This document shows, in pieces, positions 47,187 to 58,160 of a DNA stretch of 64,000 nucleotides. The stretch is from the NCBI RefSeq assembly GCF_019320115.1, contig NC_089595.1, forward strand, positions 114,721,162 through 114,785,161. Direction: 5' to 3'. Position numbers and translations under genes: made by a program. Below the pieces are notes generated by a model, which did not search any database, had not been told where the DNA came from, and worked only from the letters and a program-made list of their open reading frames with translations. Within the stretch, counting starts at the first letter, position 1. The number at the start of each line of letters is the position of its first letter. This DNA is from Miscanthus floridulus (Eukaryota > Streptophyta > Magnoliopsida > Poales > Poaceae).

Positions 47187-50100
47187 ATGGCGAGCAACAG
47201 GGCATCCGGCGGCGAGTACGAGAGCGGCAGCGACCACGATGGCGCGCTGCAGAAGCCGCTGCTGCCCAACAGCGGGAGCTGGTACCGGATGGGGATGGGG
47301 TCGCGCCAGTCCAGCCTCAACGCCGCCGGCACCTCCTCCATGGCCGTCCTGCGCGAGTCCCACGTCTCCGCCTTCCTCTGCACGCTCATCGTCGCGCTCG
47401 GCCCCATCCAGTTCGGCTTCACCGGCGGCTACTCCTCCCCGACGCAGGCCAGCATCATCCGGGACCTCAACCTCTCCATCTCCGAGGCACGCCCCTCCCT
47501 CTGCCTGTGAATTCTACTACTACTTATGTTTTTGCCTTTTTGCTCTATCTACCCCTCACACACACTCACGTTTCCAAACTAATAATTGATGGCGCGGCCG
47601 CGCAGTTCTCGGTGTTCGGCTCGCTCTCCAACGTGGGCGCCATGGTCGGGGCGATCGCCAGCGGGCAGATGGCCGAGTACATGGGCCGCAAAGGGGTGAG
47701 AAACAACTCTGCTCCTTTTCTTCATTTATTACTCCTTTTTCTTCTTTGTTTGTATTCTGTCCGGAGAGTCGAGAGTAGTATGCGCTACCTGCTGATTGAA
47801 ATGTAAAGCACACTAGTTTTCTGTCGGTTGACGCCTGTGCCGAATTTGTTGTGCGGCTTCGCTAAATCGGATTATGACCTTAGTTTTCGTGCTCATAAAT
47901 TCGTTAGATATATCTTTCCCATTGACATGGTCATCATCGATCATGCAGTTGGGCAGAAAAGACGTGACTGATATATATTTTACCAAAGTCCAGTATTTAT
48001 TTACAGTTACTTTGACTGAAGGTGTTTTCATCAATTGAAGAGATGTTTTGCGCCCAAATTGTACTCTTTTTCACTAACAGTAACTGGCTTGCTAACTGTT
48101 TTGCAGTCGTTGATGATTGCAGCGATTCCGAACGTCATTGGTTGGCTTGCAATCTCCTTTGCAAAAGTATGGCACTATGTGTTTCCTTTGCTTATTCAAC
48201 ATATTGCTTGACAGATGACAACATTAGGCTTGATGACTGTTTGATGTCTGCTTTACAGGACTCTTCATTTCTGTATATGGGACGCTTGCTTGAAGGTTTC
48301 GGTGTCGGTATCATTTCCTATGTGGTAAGTATAATAAAACTCCATCCGTGATTATTTTCTGCATAGGAGATTTATGACTTGAGAATTAGAGTACATGTGC
48401 TGTTTAAGCTGTCCAAGTGAGAGAAAAAAAGGAACAAGATCAACTGAGGTATCAGCATTTTTGAGACAAACTGATCTATCCCCATGAAGTTATTTTTATT
48501 GGCAAAACAACAGTGGAAGCATGGACTGGTTATAATAACAGCTAATTTTGATCTGTTAATTTCGTGACACCAGGTACCAGTATACATAGCAGAGATATCT
48601 CCTCAGAACATGAGAGGGGCTCTAGGCTCTGTGAACCAGGTTTGTTTATACTCGCAAGCATCTTTTCTAGTTGTGAGGTTGAGGTAAACACTTGACTTGT
48701 TTATGCGGAACTCATTGTGCACTTGTTCATTCTACAGTTGTCTGTAACCCTTGGTATCATGTTTGCCTATTTGCTCGGCTTGTTTGTTCCCTGGAGGCTT
48801 CTTGCAGTAATAGGTAATGTGGCTATACCCTGATACACTAGTGGGTCTGCTGTTGTTATTGCTGTTAGTTTGCACTTCAATTCTGATATTTCAGCTCGCA
48901 TGATCAGCAGCATCAAATGATTTGAGCAAATATATTGAATAATAGAAATATAGTAGGAAAATATTTTTATTTTGACCCTATCTAAGATAACTTTTTTCCT
49001 AAATTGTATGATGCCATACTTGTAGGAACCTTGCCCTGCATAGTGTTGATACCTGGCCTATTCTTCATTCCGGAATCTCCAAGATGGCTGGTATATACAT
49101 GCACAAGTGGCATAATGAACTCTGAATCATTGTGCCAAACTGAAATTTCCAATGGACATTTCTTCCCCTTATATTTCTAGGCAAAGATGAATATGATGGA
49201 TGATTGCGAGACTTCTCTACAAGTTCTGAGGGGATTCGATGCTGACATCAGTGCAGAAGTGAATGATATAAAGGTAAGCACTTTCTTTCGTTCTTAGACT
49301 GATTGAATATGATTTATATGAGCAATCTTCCCTTTGGGTATCATTAGTTCTTTAACATTGAGCACACATGTACTTCATTCTTATGAAATCAGTGGGATTA
49401 ACTTTTAGCTTTGCTCCCCATTATGCAGAGAGCAGTAACATCAGCAAACAAAAGGACTACAATCCGTTTTCAAGAGTTGAACCAAAAGAAATACCGAACG
49501 CCCCTAATTGTAACTTAACTTTATCAGCTTATATCGTACCTAATTAGTATTCACATTTTGTAATTATCAGTTTGTGACAATGCCACAACATTTCGCAGAT
49601 AGGAATTGGTCTACTTGTGCTGCAACAGCTAAGTGGAATAAATGGTATACTGTTTTATGCAAGTAGCATCTTCAAAGCTGCAGGTAAGCTGTGCATTTGT
49701 TCACTGGCTTGTAATTTTCATTACTAGTTGGGCATCATAAGTTTTAGGCAAGAAATTTTGGGTATCTTGCAAATTTAATTGGTAGACAACCAACATAAGT
49801 ATCTTATTGGCAATGCGGAATTGTGTTATTGGACTACAAAGTATAAATATCAAAACAGTAAACTGGGATAAAATGGCCTTATTGTTTCTAATGCATTATA
49901 ACAGGTTCAGAAAAAGCTAATAACTGTATACCCTTATAAGTGGTAACGTGGTTTATCATTCTCCTGCCTTGATGAATGATGACATTCATTGTTTATATTC
50001 TTACAAAAGCATCACGTCTTCTTTGTCTTTGTCTACAACAGTGCTAGTGTAGTCGGTTTTAGCTTTTAATTTAACAATCAAATTTCTTCAGGTCTCAAGG

Positions 50101-51305
50101 ACAGTGACTTGGACACATTTGCACTTGGAGCTATTCAGGCATGTGAATAATAACTAGACAGATTTTATCTAGTCTCTATATTTTATTTTAAGCTTCTAAC
50201 AGCCTTCCATGATTCCATCAGGTTCTTGCCACTGTTGTTACAACCATGTTCTTGGACAGAGCTGGCCGACGAATCCTCCTTATTGTAACTAACTTCTGCT
50301 TCCCTCTAATGCTATTAGCTGGTAAGTTTTCTGTAGCTTAATTTAATTGCCACTTCAAATTGCAGATTTCTTCTGCTGGGATGACTCTAAGCCTTCTTGT
50401 AGTAGCTATTGTATTTTACATCAAGGTATGTTCACGTTCCTTTGTGACAAGATTCTGATGAGAAGATAGTAGTTCTTCTGTACTCTTTGCAAGACTGCAG
50501 TACATGGTTTATGAAGATTTTGGTTTGCAGGATTGTTGCAGGGTCTCTCATCTCATTTCACTGAATATTCTTCTTTCTTATCATGTTTTTTTTTTGTTTC
50601 AGGATAATGTTTCACATGACTCTGACTTGTATAACATCTTAAGTATGGTGTCCTTGGTTGGTGTCGTGGTAAATCTGTCAGTTACATTTCATATGAACAT
50701 TTGTTTTTAAATGTGGAATCTGTGCCATAAATTTTTGTTCAAATACTTCACCCAGGCTTATGTCATTGCCTTCTCCTTCGGTATGGGTGCCATTCCATGG
50801 ATCATAATGTCTGAGGTATAGTACCTTAATGGATAACGAAGATATCTCACTAGATGCCTCTCTCCCAGTTTTAGGTTGCCACTGAAGAGCACTGTTCATA
50901 TCCATAATTCTAGAGCAAGTGCTCTTAGGCACAGGCTGTAAGCAATCTGAAGGCTTACTTCAAAACTTTGTTTTTTGTAGATCCTCCCAGTTAGCATCAA
51001 GAGTCTTGCAGGAAGCTTTGCGACCCTTGCCAACTGGTTGACATCCTTTGGAATAACAATGACAGCAAACTTGCTGATCAGCTGGAGTGCTGGAGGTTCG
51101 TATGCATTTGTGCTTATCTCTTGTGTAGAGTAGGATCATATATGTGAACTATCAGACCTTACACAGGTTACCTTTGTTTCCAAATTGTACAGGTACATTT
51201 GCCTCCTACATGATTGTGAGTGCCTTCACTCTCGTGTTCGTAATCGTTTGGGTGCCAGAGACAAAGGGAAGAACCCTCGAGGAGATACAATGGTCGTTCC
51301 GCTGA
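47187..51305 (+). CDS. ERD6-like monosaccharide transporter, gene 4 (17 exons, 501 aa)
   Basis: Complete copy. Exons: 47187-47486, 47606-47695, 48107-48166, 48259-48324, 48574-48639, 48738-48813, 49026-49090, 49181-49273, 49429-49509, 49599-49683, 50092-50138, 50222-50284, 50366-50425, 50603-50668, 50756-50815, 50981-51095, 51193-51305. The N-terminal tail of about 58 residues is soluble and has LQKPLL at residues 21-26 after acidic residues. QQLSGING is at 308-315, PESPRWL at 235-241 and PETKGR at 486-491, with GRKG, NMRGALG and DRAGRR in the expected loops. Intron 1 has a GC donor (GAG|GCACGC) and intron 11 another (CAG|GCATGT). It is the cleanest copy in the array, with no large intron insertions. 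Substrate and direction of transport cannot be read from sequence. Confidence 0.92.
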
Positions 51306-51959
51306 GCTCCAGCATCATCAAAATACAAAATGGCTCTTTGAGTTTTGTTGCTTTAGATAGTAAGAATATGGTTATTCATCTGCAATGGTTCTTCAAGTTT
51401 TTGTCGCTTTAGATGGAGAACTGAACATTGATTCACATAATTGGTGTTTTTGGCTATTCTTTCGCAGCTCAAGCCACTCGATGAAGGCCACACATTCTTT
51501 CTGTTCATAAAAGGTCCTGTACATGAGATTTTATACAATGTTGTTTTAACTTTATCCCAATAGAATTGTAAATGCTTGTGCAGTAACTCTTATATTATTT
51601 TTCTTCCCTTCAACATTGTAAGATAAACGACAGTTGCCAAAATAAAATCTAAACCTTGGTTCCAATATTCAATGTAAACACGAGCATATCTGTGTATTGT
51701 TCTTGATAAATCACTCAAGCACATTTTTCCAGTTAATAGTCCCATAGTACTGCTGCTAACGGCCTTGTTCTGACAAGGTTCGGTTAATTTAAACAGGAAG
51801 CAACTCAAGTTAGAAAACCGTACACTGAACCAATTCCAGAAGGAGGATCCTTTGATGGGTCCCCAAATGCTTACAGGCACCAATGCATCGACCTCCTGTG
51901 CTGTTACCTGCACTTTTGACTGGAACAAGATTTGAAAAATGAATGTTGAAAATAAGGTG
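51306..51959. other. Downstream region of gene 4
   Basis: Probably 3' untranslated and intergenic sequence. The part 51758-51880 (ccttgttctgacaaggttcg, ggttaatttaaacagg, tgggtccccaaatgc) has a diverged second copy at about 56107-56200, so this stretch was duplicated to the other side of the F-box pseudogene. Confidence 0.5.
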
Positions 51960-52330
51960 AAGGTCTTCATATGCCAATTCGCCGGTCAAGCAAAAGTGCA
52001 AAACATTGCAAGACAATTCCGTTGGCATCCCTAAGGAAAACATTGCAAGACGAGGAGTCAGGTTGGACACCCTCTGTCCTATGTGCCACAGATTTGATGA
52101 AGATATGGGCAACTTATTTCTCAAATGCAAGGAAATGCGGCTATGTTGGCTGCTGCTGGATTTGGATGAGGTGAGGGTAGACTACTGTCGTTAGCTCAAT
52201 CAGTGATATATTAGAGGAAATTTGGGAGTTTGACAGGGATAAACAGAAAATTATTCTCCTACTATAGTGCTGGACTACTCGTGGTCAAACTTGAGATGCT
52301 TTCCCTCTGAGAAAGAATGACTTATAATTT
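51960..52330 (+). pseudogene. LINE reverse-transcriptase C-terminal fragment (zf-RVT region)
   Basis: In two frames the translation shows ENIARRGVRLDTLCPMCHRF and DEDMGNLFLKCKE, the Cys/His-rich zinc-binding region found after the reverse transcriptase of plant LINEs, followed by remnants like DKQKIILLL. A short internal duplication of 'gcaaaacattgcaagac'-like sequence lies at 51994-52042. Frames are broken; it is only a scrap. Confidence 0.6.
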
Positions 52331-52560
52331 GGAACGTAGAGAGTACGAGGCATCAAACTAACCGTGGTCAAAGAATTATACAAAGTTTGAGTTTCAAAAT
52401 TCGTTTATGCCTCAAGGATCAAGTACGAATGGAAATATTATTGATGGGCCGGCCGTCATCTCATCTGGGCCATGAGCAAATCAAACGGCCCATTATCTCA
52501 CGTTCCCAAGTGGCCTCGTCTGCACTGTGGACTGGGGAACCCAACTGATCGCTCCCATCC

Positions 52561-55107
52561 ATGGCGCTGCAGTGCGGCGGCGGCGGCGGAGGAGGAATCG
52601 CAGCCAACCTCGCGAAGGCGAAGCTATCCTCCTGCGCTGACGGCGAGGACGGCCTCAGCGCCCTTCCCGACGATCTCCTTGTCGACATCCTTCTGCGCCT
52701 CGTCACCACCGCCGAGGCCGCGCGGACCAGCGTGCTCGCGCGCCGCTGGCGCAGCCTCTGGGCCCTCCTCCCGGAGCTCCGCTTTCACTTCGGCCCTGAT
52801 GGCCACCGCATCCGCGAGCTCCTCGATGACCCTGAAGCCGCAGATCTCCGCCGCATCTCCGTCACCACCACTGAAGGCTCCGGTCCCGATTCCGCTTCCG
52901 CGTCGGCTTGGCTCCCCGCCGCCTGGCCGGTGGCCTTGTCTACCACAACATGGTTCCCAGGAGCGACGGCGTGGAGGATGCTGCGGGAAGAGGCGGCGGC
53001 ATTGAGCTGCCCTGCTTCGAGAAGGCCACCACGATTGAGTTCAGGCTAGGGTTTCTCGGTCTCTTCTTGCCATCGTCCGGCACATTTGCGTGGCTTGCCG
53101 AGCTCAGCCTCTACCGCCTCCAACTCCATGGCCCTTGTGAGCTCGGAGAGGTTGTATCTTGGCCTCGGTGCCCATGCTTACAAAAGCTCAGGGTCTGCCA
53201 GTCTCTGGGGCTAGACAATCTCTCCATCCACTCGAAGTCCCTCCTACACATAAAGCTGGAGAGCATTTGTGGATTACGGCAGCTCACAATTGTTACCCCG
53301 ACTCTCAAGCAGTTAGAAGTGAGTTTCAGCTTGCTTGATGATGATCCAAGTGCCCACATCTCAGTGCCTCAGCTGGAGTCCCTGGTGTGGATTGATTTGT
53401 ATCATCCACGATCTGTCCGTCTTGGCAATTTGGAACAACTCGGACTGCTCGGCAGTTATTTTCTTGTGTATGGGCAACACGACAATAGAGAGCCTAATCA
53501 TCATAGTCTGAGGCTCTTGCAGCGATTTAAGGTCCTAAACACTCTTGTTCTTTGGCTCATTTTTCAGAAGGTGAGTGGAGTTACGCTATCGGGGAACTTG
53601 CTAATTGCTACCAAGCTAAATTGTGACAAAGCTAACTTGGTGTTCAAGAGGTATTTGATTAGGTGTTATGCCTAACTTAGGGTAGTCTGTAGAAATTCAA
53701 GAGTCTAAATTAAAATAGCTGCCCTGTTAAATAATGTGGCTTAGGTTTGGGTTCATTTTATAGCACTGAAGCAATTGGTATTATTAAATAATGTGTGCAG
53801 CGTTTGGGAATTACTCCAAATGCCATATGTGTGTCTAGAAAATGCTTCAAGGGAACACACATAGCCACATACTACCAATCTGATGCACTAGTACACTAGT
53901 TAATAGTTATTCAATGGTTCATGGCATCTTAGTGGTGGCGAGAAAGGGGACATGAACTATTGAGTGGTTAAAACTTGAATAGTTATGGTTTATACTTGCA
54001 CAATATCTATTCTTATTCACATTTTCGCCGTTGGGAAGTGACTTCACAACTAAAGCATGTTTATAGATGCTTAGAATATTTTTTTAATCAAGAAAGACTA
54101 GATATGCAACTACTTGTTTTGCATAGGTAATATAAAGCAAACCTGTTAGGATATAGGACCTTTTTGTGTGTGATAATCAGTTATTTGAAAATTGGATTCC
54201 TCCTTTATCCTGCCTGATCTTTAATTTTTTGGTAACATCTTATGGATCAACAGGACATAGATGGGTATGAGTACTTGATGGGAGACATAACAATGCTCCC
54301 TGAAGTTACGACCTTGCACCTGAATGTACTCAACCGAGGTCATGCTTCTGGAGCGAGTTGTTTCCATAGATAAGGATGTGTACTGGTTTGCAACGATTGA
54401 AATTAAATTTATATGCTGATACAAACTTGGAGGTAAAGCTCTGTTTGTTTACTCAAGAAACTAGGAAGCGATAGAAAGCAATTGAGTTGTTGTAAGGCTC
54501 TCTGGAAAAAGTATTGCCTTTAAATACTATCAATATGTTAGAAACAAATCAGAAATCAATTGAGTTTTTGTATAGTTCTGTTCTGACAAGAATGGCATGG
54601 GAGTAGATAACGCCAAAATAGGTTTTATTGATAACGTGTTGTCAGTTGTATAAGTTTTTATGATTTGTGAAAATTTAAAATTGTTTATGCCTCATCACTC
54701 CTATGCAAATAACAACCATATTGCTAAAATCAATTGGCTTCCAACAAATTACCATTGTTAATTTTTGTTGTGGAAATCTGTTGATAGAATAGCTACTTAT
54801 CTAGGCATTTGTGTATTTTGTTACTGCTCTCTTTATTTTATTCCTGATTGCATTTGCCAATATATTCGACGGTAATATCATGCTCTTTCTTCTTAGGCAC
54901 AATCTGTCCATTTGGCTGTGTTTGTGATCAACCAACAGAGTGGAAGACCGAGAAACTCACTCTGATGCGCCTTGAAGTAGTAGCAATCATGGACATGAAA
55001 GGGACTGACCATGAAATTACTCTTTTGAAACGACTATTCAATTGTGCGGTGAATCTAAAAAGGTTTAGATTAATGTATGGGTCAAGCACTGCAAGCAAGG
55101 GCCAATG
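52561..55107 (+). pseudogene. F-box/LRR/FBD protein gene with frameshifts
   Basis: F-box proteins act as substrate adaptors of SCF ubiquitin ligases. The start (52561) gives a Gly-rich tail and an F-box at residues about 35-75 (LSALPDDLLVDILLRL, RWRSLWALLPEL). Around 52880-52910 the frame shifts to another, which continues with leucine-rich repeats to 53570 (ELSLYRLQLHGPCELGEV, LRQLTIVTPTLKQLEVSF). The next exon, about 54254-54432, has another frame break before 'gatgtgtactggtttgcaac'. A last exon, 54897-55107, encodes an FBD-like end (MRLEVVAIMDMKGTDHEITL, FNCAVNLKRFRL). At least two shifts point to a pseudogene, unless they are sequence errors. Confidence 0.75.
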
Positions 55108-55186
55108 AAGTGCATCGGAAGTTGCTAAGCTTTGCTATGCCAGAAACAAACGTAAGTCTGGAAGAATTGCTTGGGTAAGGGGTAAC

Positions 55187-55722
55187 AAGCTGTTGTTACA
55201 ACCATGTTCTTGGACAGAGCTGGCCGACGAATCCTCCTTATTGTAACTAACTTCTGCTTTCCTCTAAGAGCAACTCCAAGACATTGTGTAAAATAAAAGC
55301 CTAAAATCCATGATTTAGCCATTCTCTTAAATAGAACATCCTCCAAAAGAGTAGAGTAATGCAACAGCCTTTCTAAATTTTTCATTATCTATTTTTAAAA
55401 GCTGACATGCCACGCTAAGATTGGTTCGCTTTCCCATTTTCTGTACTCTCGCCATTTGCATGCACACCACCAGACAGATGGTGAGCCTTCACGTCATGCT
55501 ATTTTTACCCAGCGAGAAGTGCGGGATGGATGACTTGTTATTTTGGAAAACATGATAGAATAGTTGTCGGAGCCGTGATTCTTCCAAAAATACCTAAAAT
55601 AGTATTTCACAACACAAATGGCTACTCTCTTGAAGTTGCTCTAATGTTATTAGTTGGTAGGTTTTCTGTAACTTAGTTTAACTGCCACTTCAAATTGCAG
55701 ATTTCTTCTGCTGGGATGACTC
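55187..55722 (+). pseudogene. Stray fragment of transporter gene 4 (part of exon 12, intron 12, part of exon 13)
   Basis: The stretch 55187-55267 is nearly identical to 50237-50316, and 55642-55722 is nearly identical to the following part of gene 4 up to 'cttctgctgggatgactc'. The two halves are separated by the MITE at 55268-55641. Both ends of the fragment join unrelated sequence. Confidence 0.9.
55268..55641. mobile_element. Tourist-like MITE with TAA target duplication
   Basis: The ends gagcaactccaaga and tcttgaagttgctc are inverted repeats. TAA stands at 55265-55267 and 55642-55644, and the empty site exists in gene 4 (ctctaatg near 50310). The insertion boundaries are therefore certain. 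Confidence 0.85.
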
Positions 55723-55797
55723 CTTTTGTGGTTCCCAAGTGCCTACAGGCGTGATGGAGGCTCGAAGGAAAATCTTGGGGATGGATGGTGGCGAGTT

Positions 55798-56045
55798 ATT
55801 TTGTCCATAGTCGGAGAGGTAATACATGGAGATGACAGCGTGTGTGTTTTTTTGTTAGAAACGAACAAAAAAATTGTTGGTGGAATGTTTTTTTCTATAC
55901 TCATTAGTTCTTAGAATGATATTTTGTCCATTGTCGGAGAGGTAATACAAGGAGATGACAGCGCGTGTGTGTGTGTTTGGTTAGAAACGAATAAAAAAGT
56001 TATTGGTGGAGTGTTTTTTTCTATACTCATTAGTTTTTAGAAAGA
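55798..56045. repeat. Tandem duplication, two units of about 123 bp
   Basis: The unit 'attttgtccatagtcggaga ... ctatactcattagttcttag' at 55798 is repeated from 55921 with about ten differences, including a longer GT run in the second copy. No function is apparent. Confidence 0.85.
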
Positions 56046-56106
56046 TTGCAAAACTAGGTTTTTGAGACACGGTTTTTTATATTTTTGTGGATATACTCTA
56101 ACAATG

Positions 56107-56538
56107 GTACTTGTTCTGACAAGTTTCGATTAATTTAAACACGAGCAGCTCGAGTAAAAGAACTGGACTAAATCGAAGTCGTGGGTCCCCAAATGCAGAG
56201 CAGGTGATGATTGATCGTTGGTGGAGTGAGTGACCTCACACTGCACAGAATTGGGCAAACATCTCTGTCGACTGTCGCCTTCTAATATCCAGTTATCCAC
56301 TCACCTTTTGGATGCATGATGATGATTACTGAACAGTGAAAAGTAGTGTTAGGTAAATCACCTGTCAAATCTGGCACGCGAGCTTCTTCCAAACTTGCAC
56401 GTTGATGGTCGGTCTAGCAGTACAATGCAACTTTGTGGTGACCTTATCTCATTGCTCAACTGATTATTAATAACAATATACTCCGTAAGCTGGTAACAAA
56501 ATCATTACTACTACTCTCTTGTCAGTAGCCTAGTGCTG
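56107..56538. other. Intergenic region and 3' side of the GATA gene
   Basis: The left part (56107-56200) is a diverged copy of 51758-51880. The rest probably contains the 3' untranslated region of the minus-strand GATA gene. No other gene is seen. Confidence 0.4.
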
Positions 56539-57387
56539 CTAGTAGTACTGGAACAGAGTGTGCCTCTCCCGGACGGCGAACGCCGGCGAGGAGGGCACGA
56601 CGTTGAGCATCCACGACAGGCAGGGCCCGTCCGCGTCGACGACGCCGTCGCCACCGTACATCCCGTAGGATGCCGCCGACTTCCCCGCGGCCGGGCCGTA
56701 GCATCCCCACTGCTGCTGCTGCGGCGGCGGCGGTCGAGCGTAGCCGCCGCACGCGTACGGCCGGACCCCGCTGTCCTGCGTCGCCGGCGCTGGCGCGACG
56801 GCCGCCGCGGCGCGCCGCTCCTCCTTCTTGTACCGGATCCCGCAGGCGTTGCACAGCGACTGCGACAGAAGCGAGCGAGCAGGGGGACGTGAGACCAGCG
56901 TGCGATGCATGCATGGCAATGGCATATTGGTATAATGGCATGGCAGCCAGCAGGACGAACTGTGCCCCACGCGACAAGAAAGAAAAAAGTCGTGTCGACG
57001 TGGACACACCTTGGGTCCCCGCGGCCCGTTCCGCCAGAGGGGCGTCGACGTGGTGTCGCAGTTGGCGCACCGCCGGGGCGGCGAACCTTCTTGGCGGGGC
57101 TCCTCCACCAAGACGGCGGCACTGCCACCGCCACCGCCCGCGCGCGCGTGGACGACGCCGGCGGCCTCGGCGAGGCGCGTGGACGGCGTGGCGAGCGACA
57201 GCGTGCAGTCGACCTGGCCGCCGCAGCCGCCGTCCTCCGCGTGGTAGTAGTAGCACTGCTCCGGCGGCAACTCCATTGGCATGGGGAACAGCAGCGAGAA
57301 GGCCGGCGCCGACGCCGCGCACCGGCCGCCGCAGCCTCCGGCGTAGCGCGGCCCGCACGCGCACGGCGCAACCTCCTGCTGCAGCAT
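56539..57387 (-). CDS. HAN-like GATA zinc-finger transcription factor (2 exons, 232 aa)
   Basis: Nuclear DNA-binding protein. Exon 1 runs 57387-57010 and exon 2 runs 56859-56539, with a 150-bp GT-AG intron (56860-57009) inside the finger, between GPK and SLCNACG. The GATA finger is C107-X2-C110-X18-C129-X2-C132 (CANCDTTSTPLWRNGPRGPK then SLCNACGIRYKKEERR). Upstream, VDCTLSLATPSTRL (residues 59-72) is the signature of the HANABA TARANU group, which in grasses includes factors that suppress bract growth and shape inflorescences (NECK LEAF 1, TASSEL SHEATH 1). The start at MLQQEV is chosen because the N-terminal Cys-rich stretch and spacing to the motif fit this group, although the frame is open further upstream. 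The C-terminal half is rich in Ala, Gly, Pro and Gln. The exact orthologue is not established. Confidence 0.85.
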   Translation of the reverse strand: MLQQEVAPCACGPRYAGGCGGRCAASAPAFSLLFPMPMELPPEQCYYYHAEDGGCGGQVDCTLSLATPSTRLAEAAGVVHARAGGGGGSAAVLVEEPRQEGSPPRRCANCDTTSTPLWRNGPRGPKVCPRRHDFFLSCRVGHSSSCWLPCHYTNMPLPCMHRTLVSRPPARSLLSQSLCNACGIRYKKEERRAAAAVAPAPATQDSGVRPYACGGYARPPPPQQQQWGCYGPAAGKSAASYGMYGGDGVVDADGPCLSWMLNVVPSSPAFAVRERHTLFQYY

Positions 57388-57505
57388 CGATCCTGGCTGG
57401 CTGTGCGGCCTCACACAGGCTTGAACGACGACGACGGACCAACACGGCCGCCGGGGCTGGGCTAGTCGCAGTGGTTGGTCGGCGACTCGGCGTGGCGTGG
57501 GCGTG

Positions 57506-57514
57506 GTATATATC
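57506..57514 (-). promoter_or_regulatory. Possible TATA box of the GATA gene
   Basis: On the minus strand this reads gatatatac, about 120 bases before the start codon, in otherwise GC-rich sequence. The position fits a TATA box with a short leader; no other evidence. Confidence 0.35.
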
Positions 57515-58160
57515 GGGATATGAATTGGATCGTAGCGCCCGGGCAGTGTGCAGCAGGCAGCAGCAGGGAGGTGATCGAGGGGCTGTCCTGTCGGTTCTTG
57601 GAAGCAGCCGGCTGGGAACTCGCAGCCGCCAACAGCTCCGTGTGCGCACGCACACACTGCACGGTGCCAGCAGTACGGCGGCGATCTCGAGCCGAGCGGG
57701 CGGTGGCGTCGGCGGGCGACTGAACGAAGCTGCAGCCGTTGGCTCGGCTGGCTCCGGTGGTTTTGATAAGGACGACGGCGCGCGCTGGATTTGGTGGCGC
57801 GACACCGGCACGGGAAGCGATGTGATGCGATGCGGTGTGGCGCGTGTGCCCGCGCGCATGTCTGCCCGCGTGTCTGCCGGCCTCCACTGGCCAGACAGTG
57901 GCCGCTGGGCTCTGCAGACTGCAGGTTGCAGGCGGCAGTGCGAGCGGTCAAGGGTCAAAAGGGTGGCGAGGGCGGCCACGTGAAACGGGGAGCAGTCTCC
58001 CAGGCGTTCGCGCGCGCTCCGACGGCCGGCTGCTGGTGCGGGGACGCAAATAAAAGCCTGGGGACGCGGGCGCGCGGTGGTGCTGTGCAGAGCTTGGACT
58101 GGCGGTGGTCGGAGCAGTAGAATCGCCCGTCGCCGATCACGAGGCGCACAGTCCGATCTG
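57515..58160 (-). other. GC-rich upstream region of the GATA gene
   Basis: No separate gene is supported. Long open frames on both strands here are by-products of the high GC content. It is the likely promoter and regulatory region. Confidence 0.4.

Noticed and set aside
56670..57983. 437-aa plus-strand open frame opposite the GATA gene
   Set aside because: It is Arg, Ala and Pro rich and unlike any family. It exists because the GATA gene and its promoter are very GC-rich and has no gene structure of its own.
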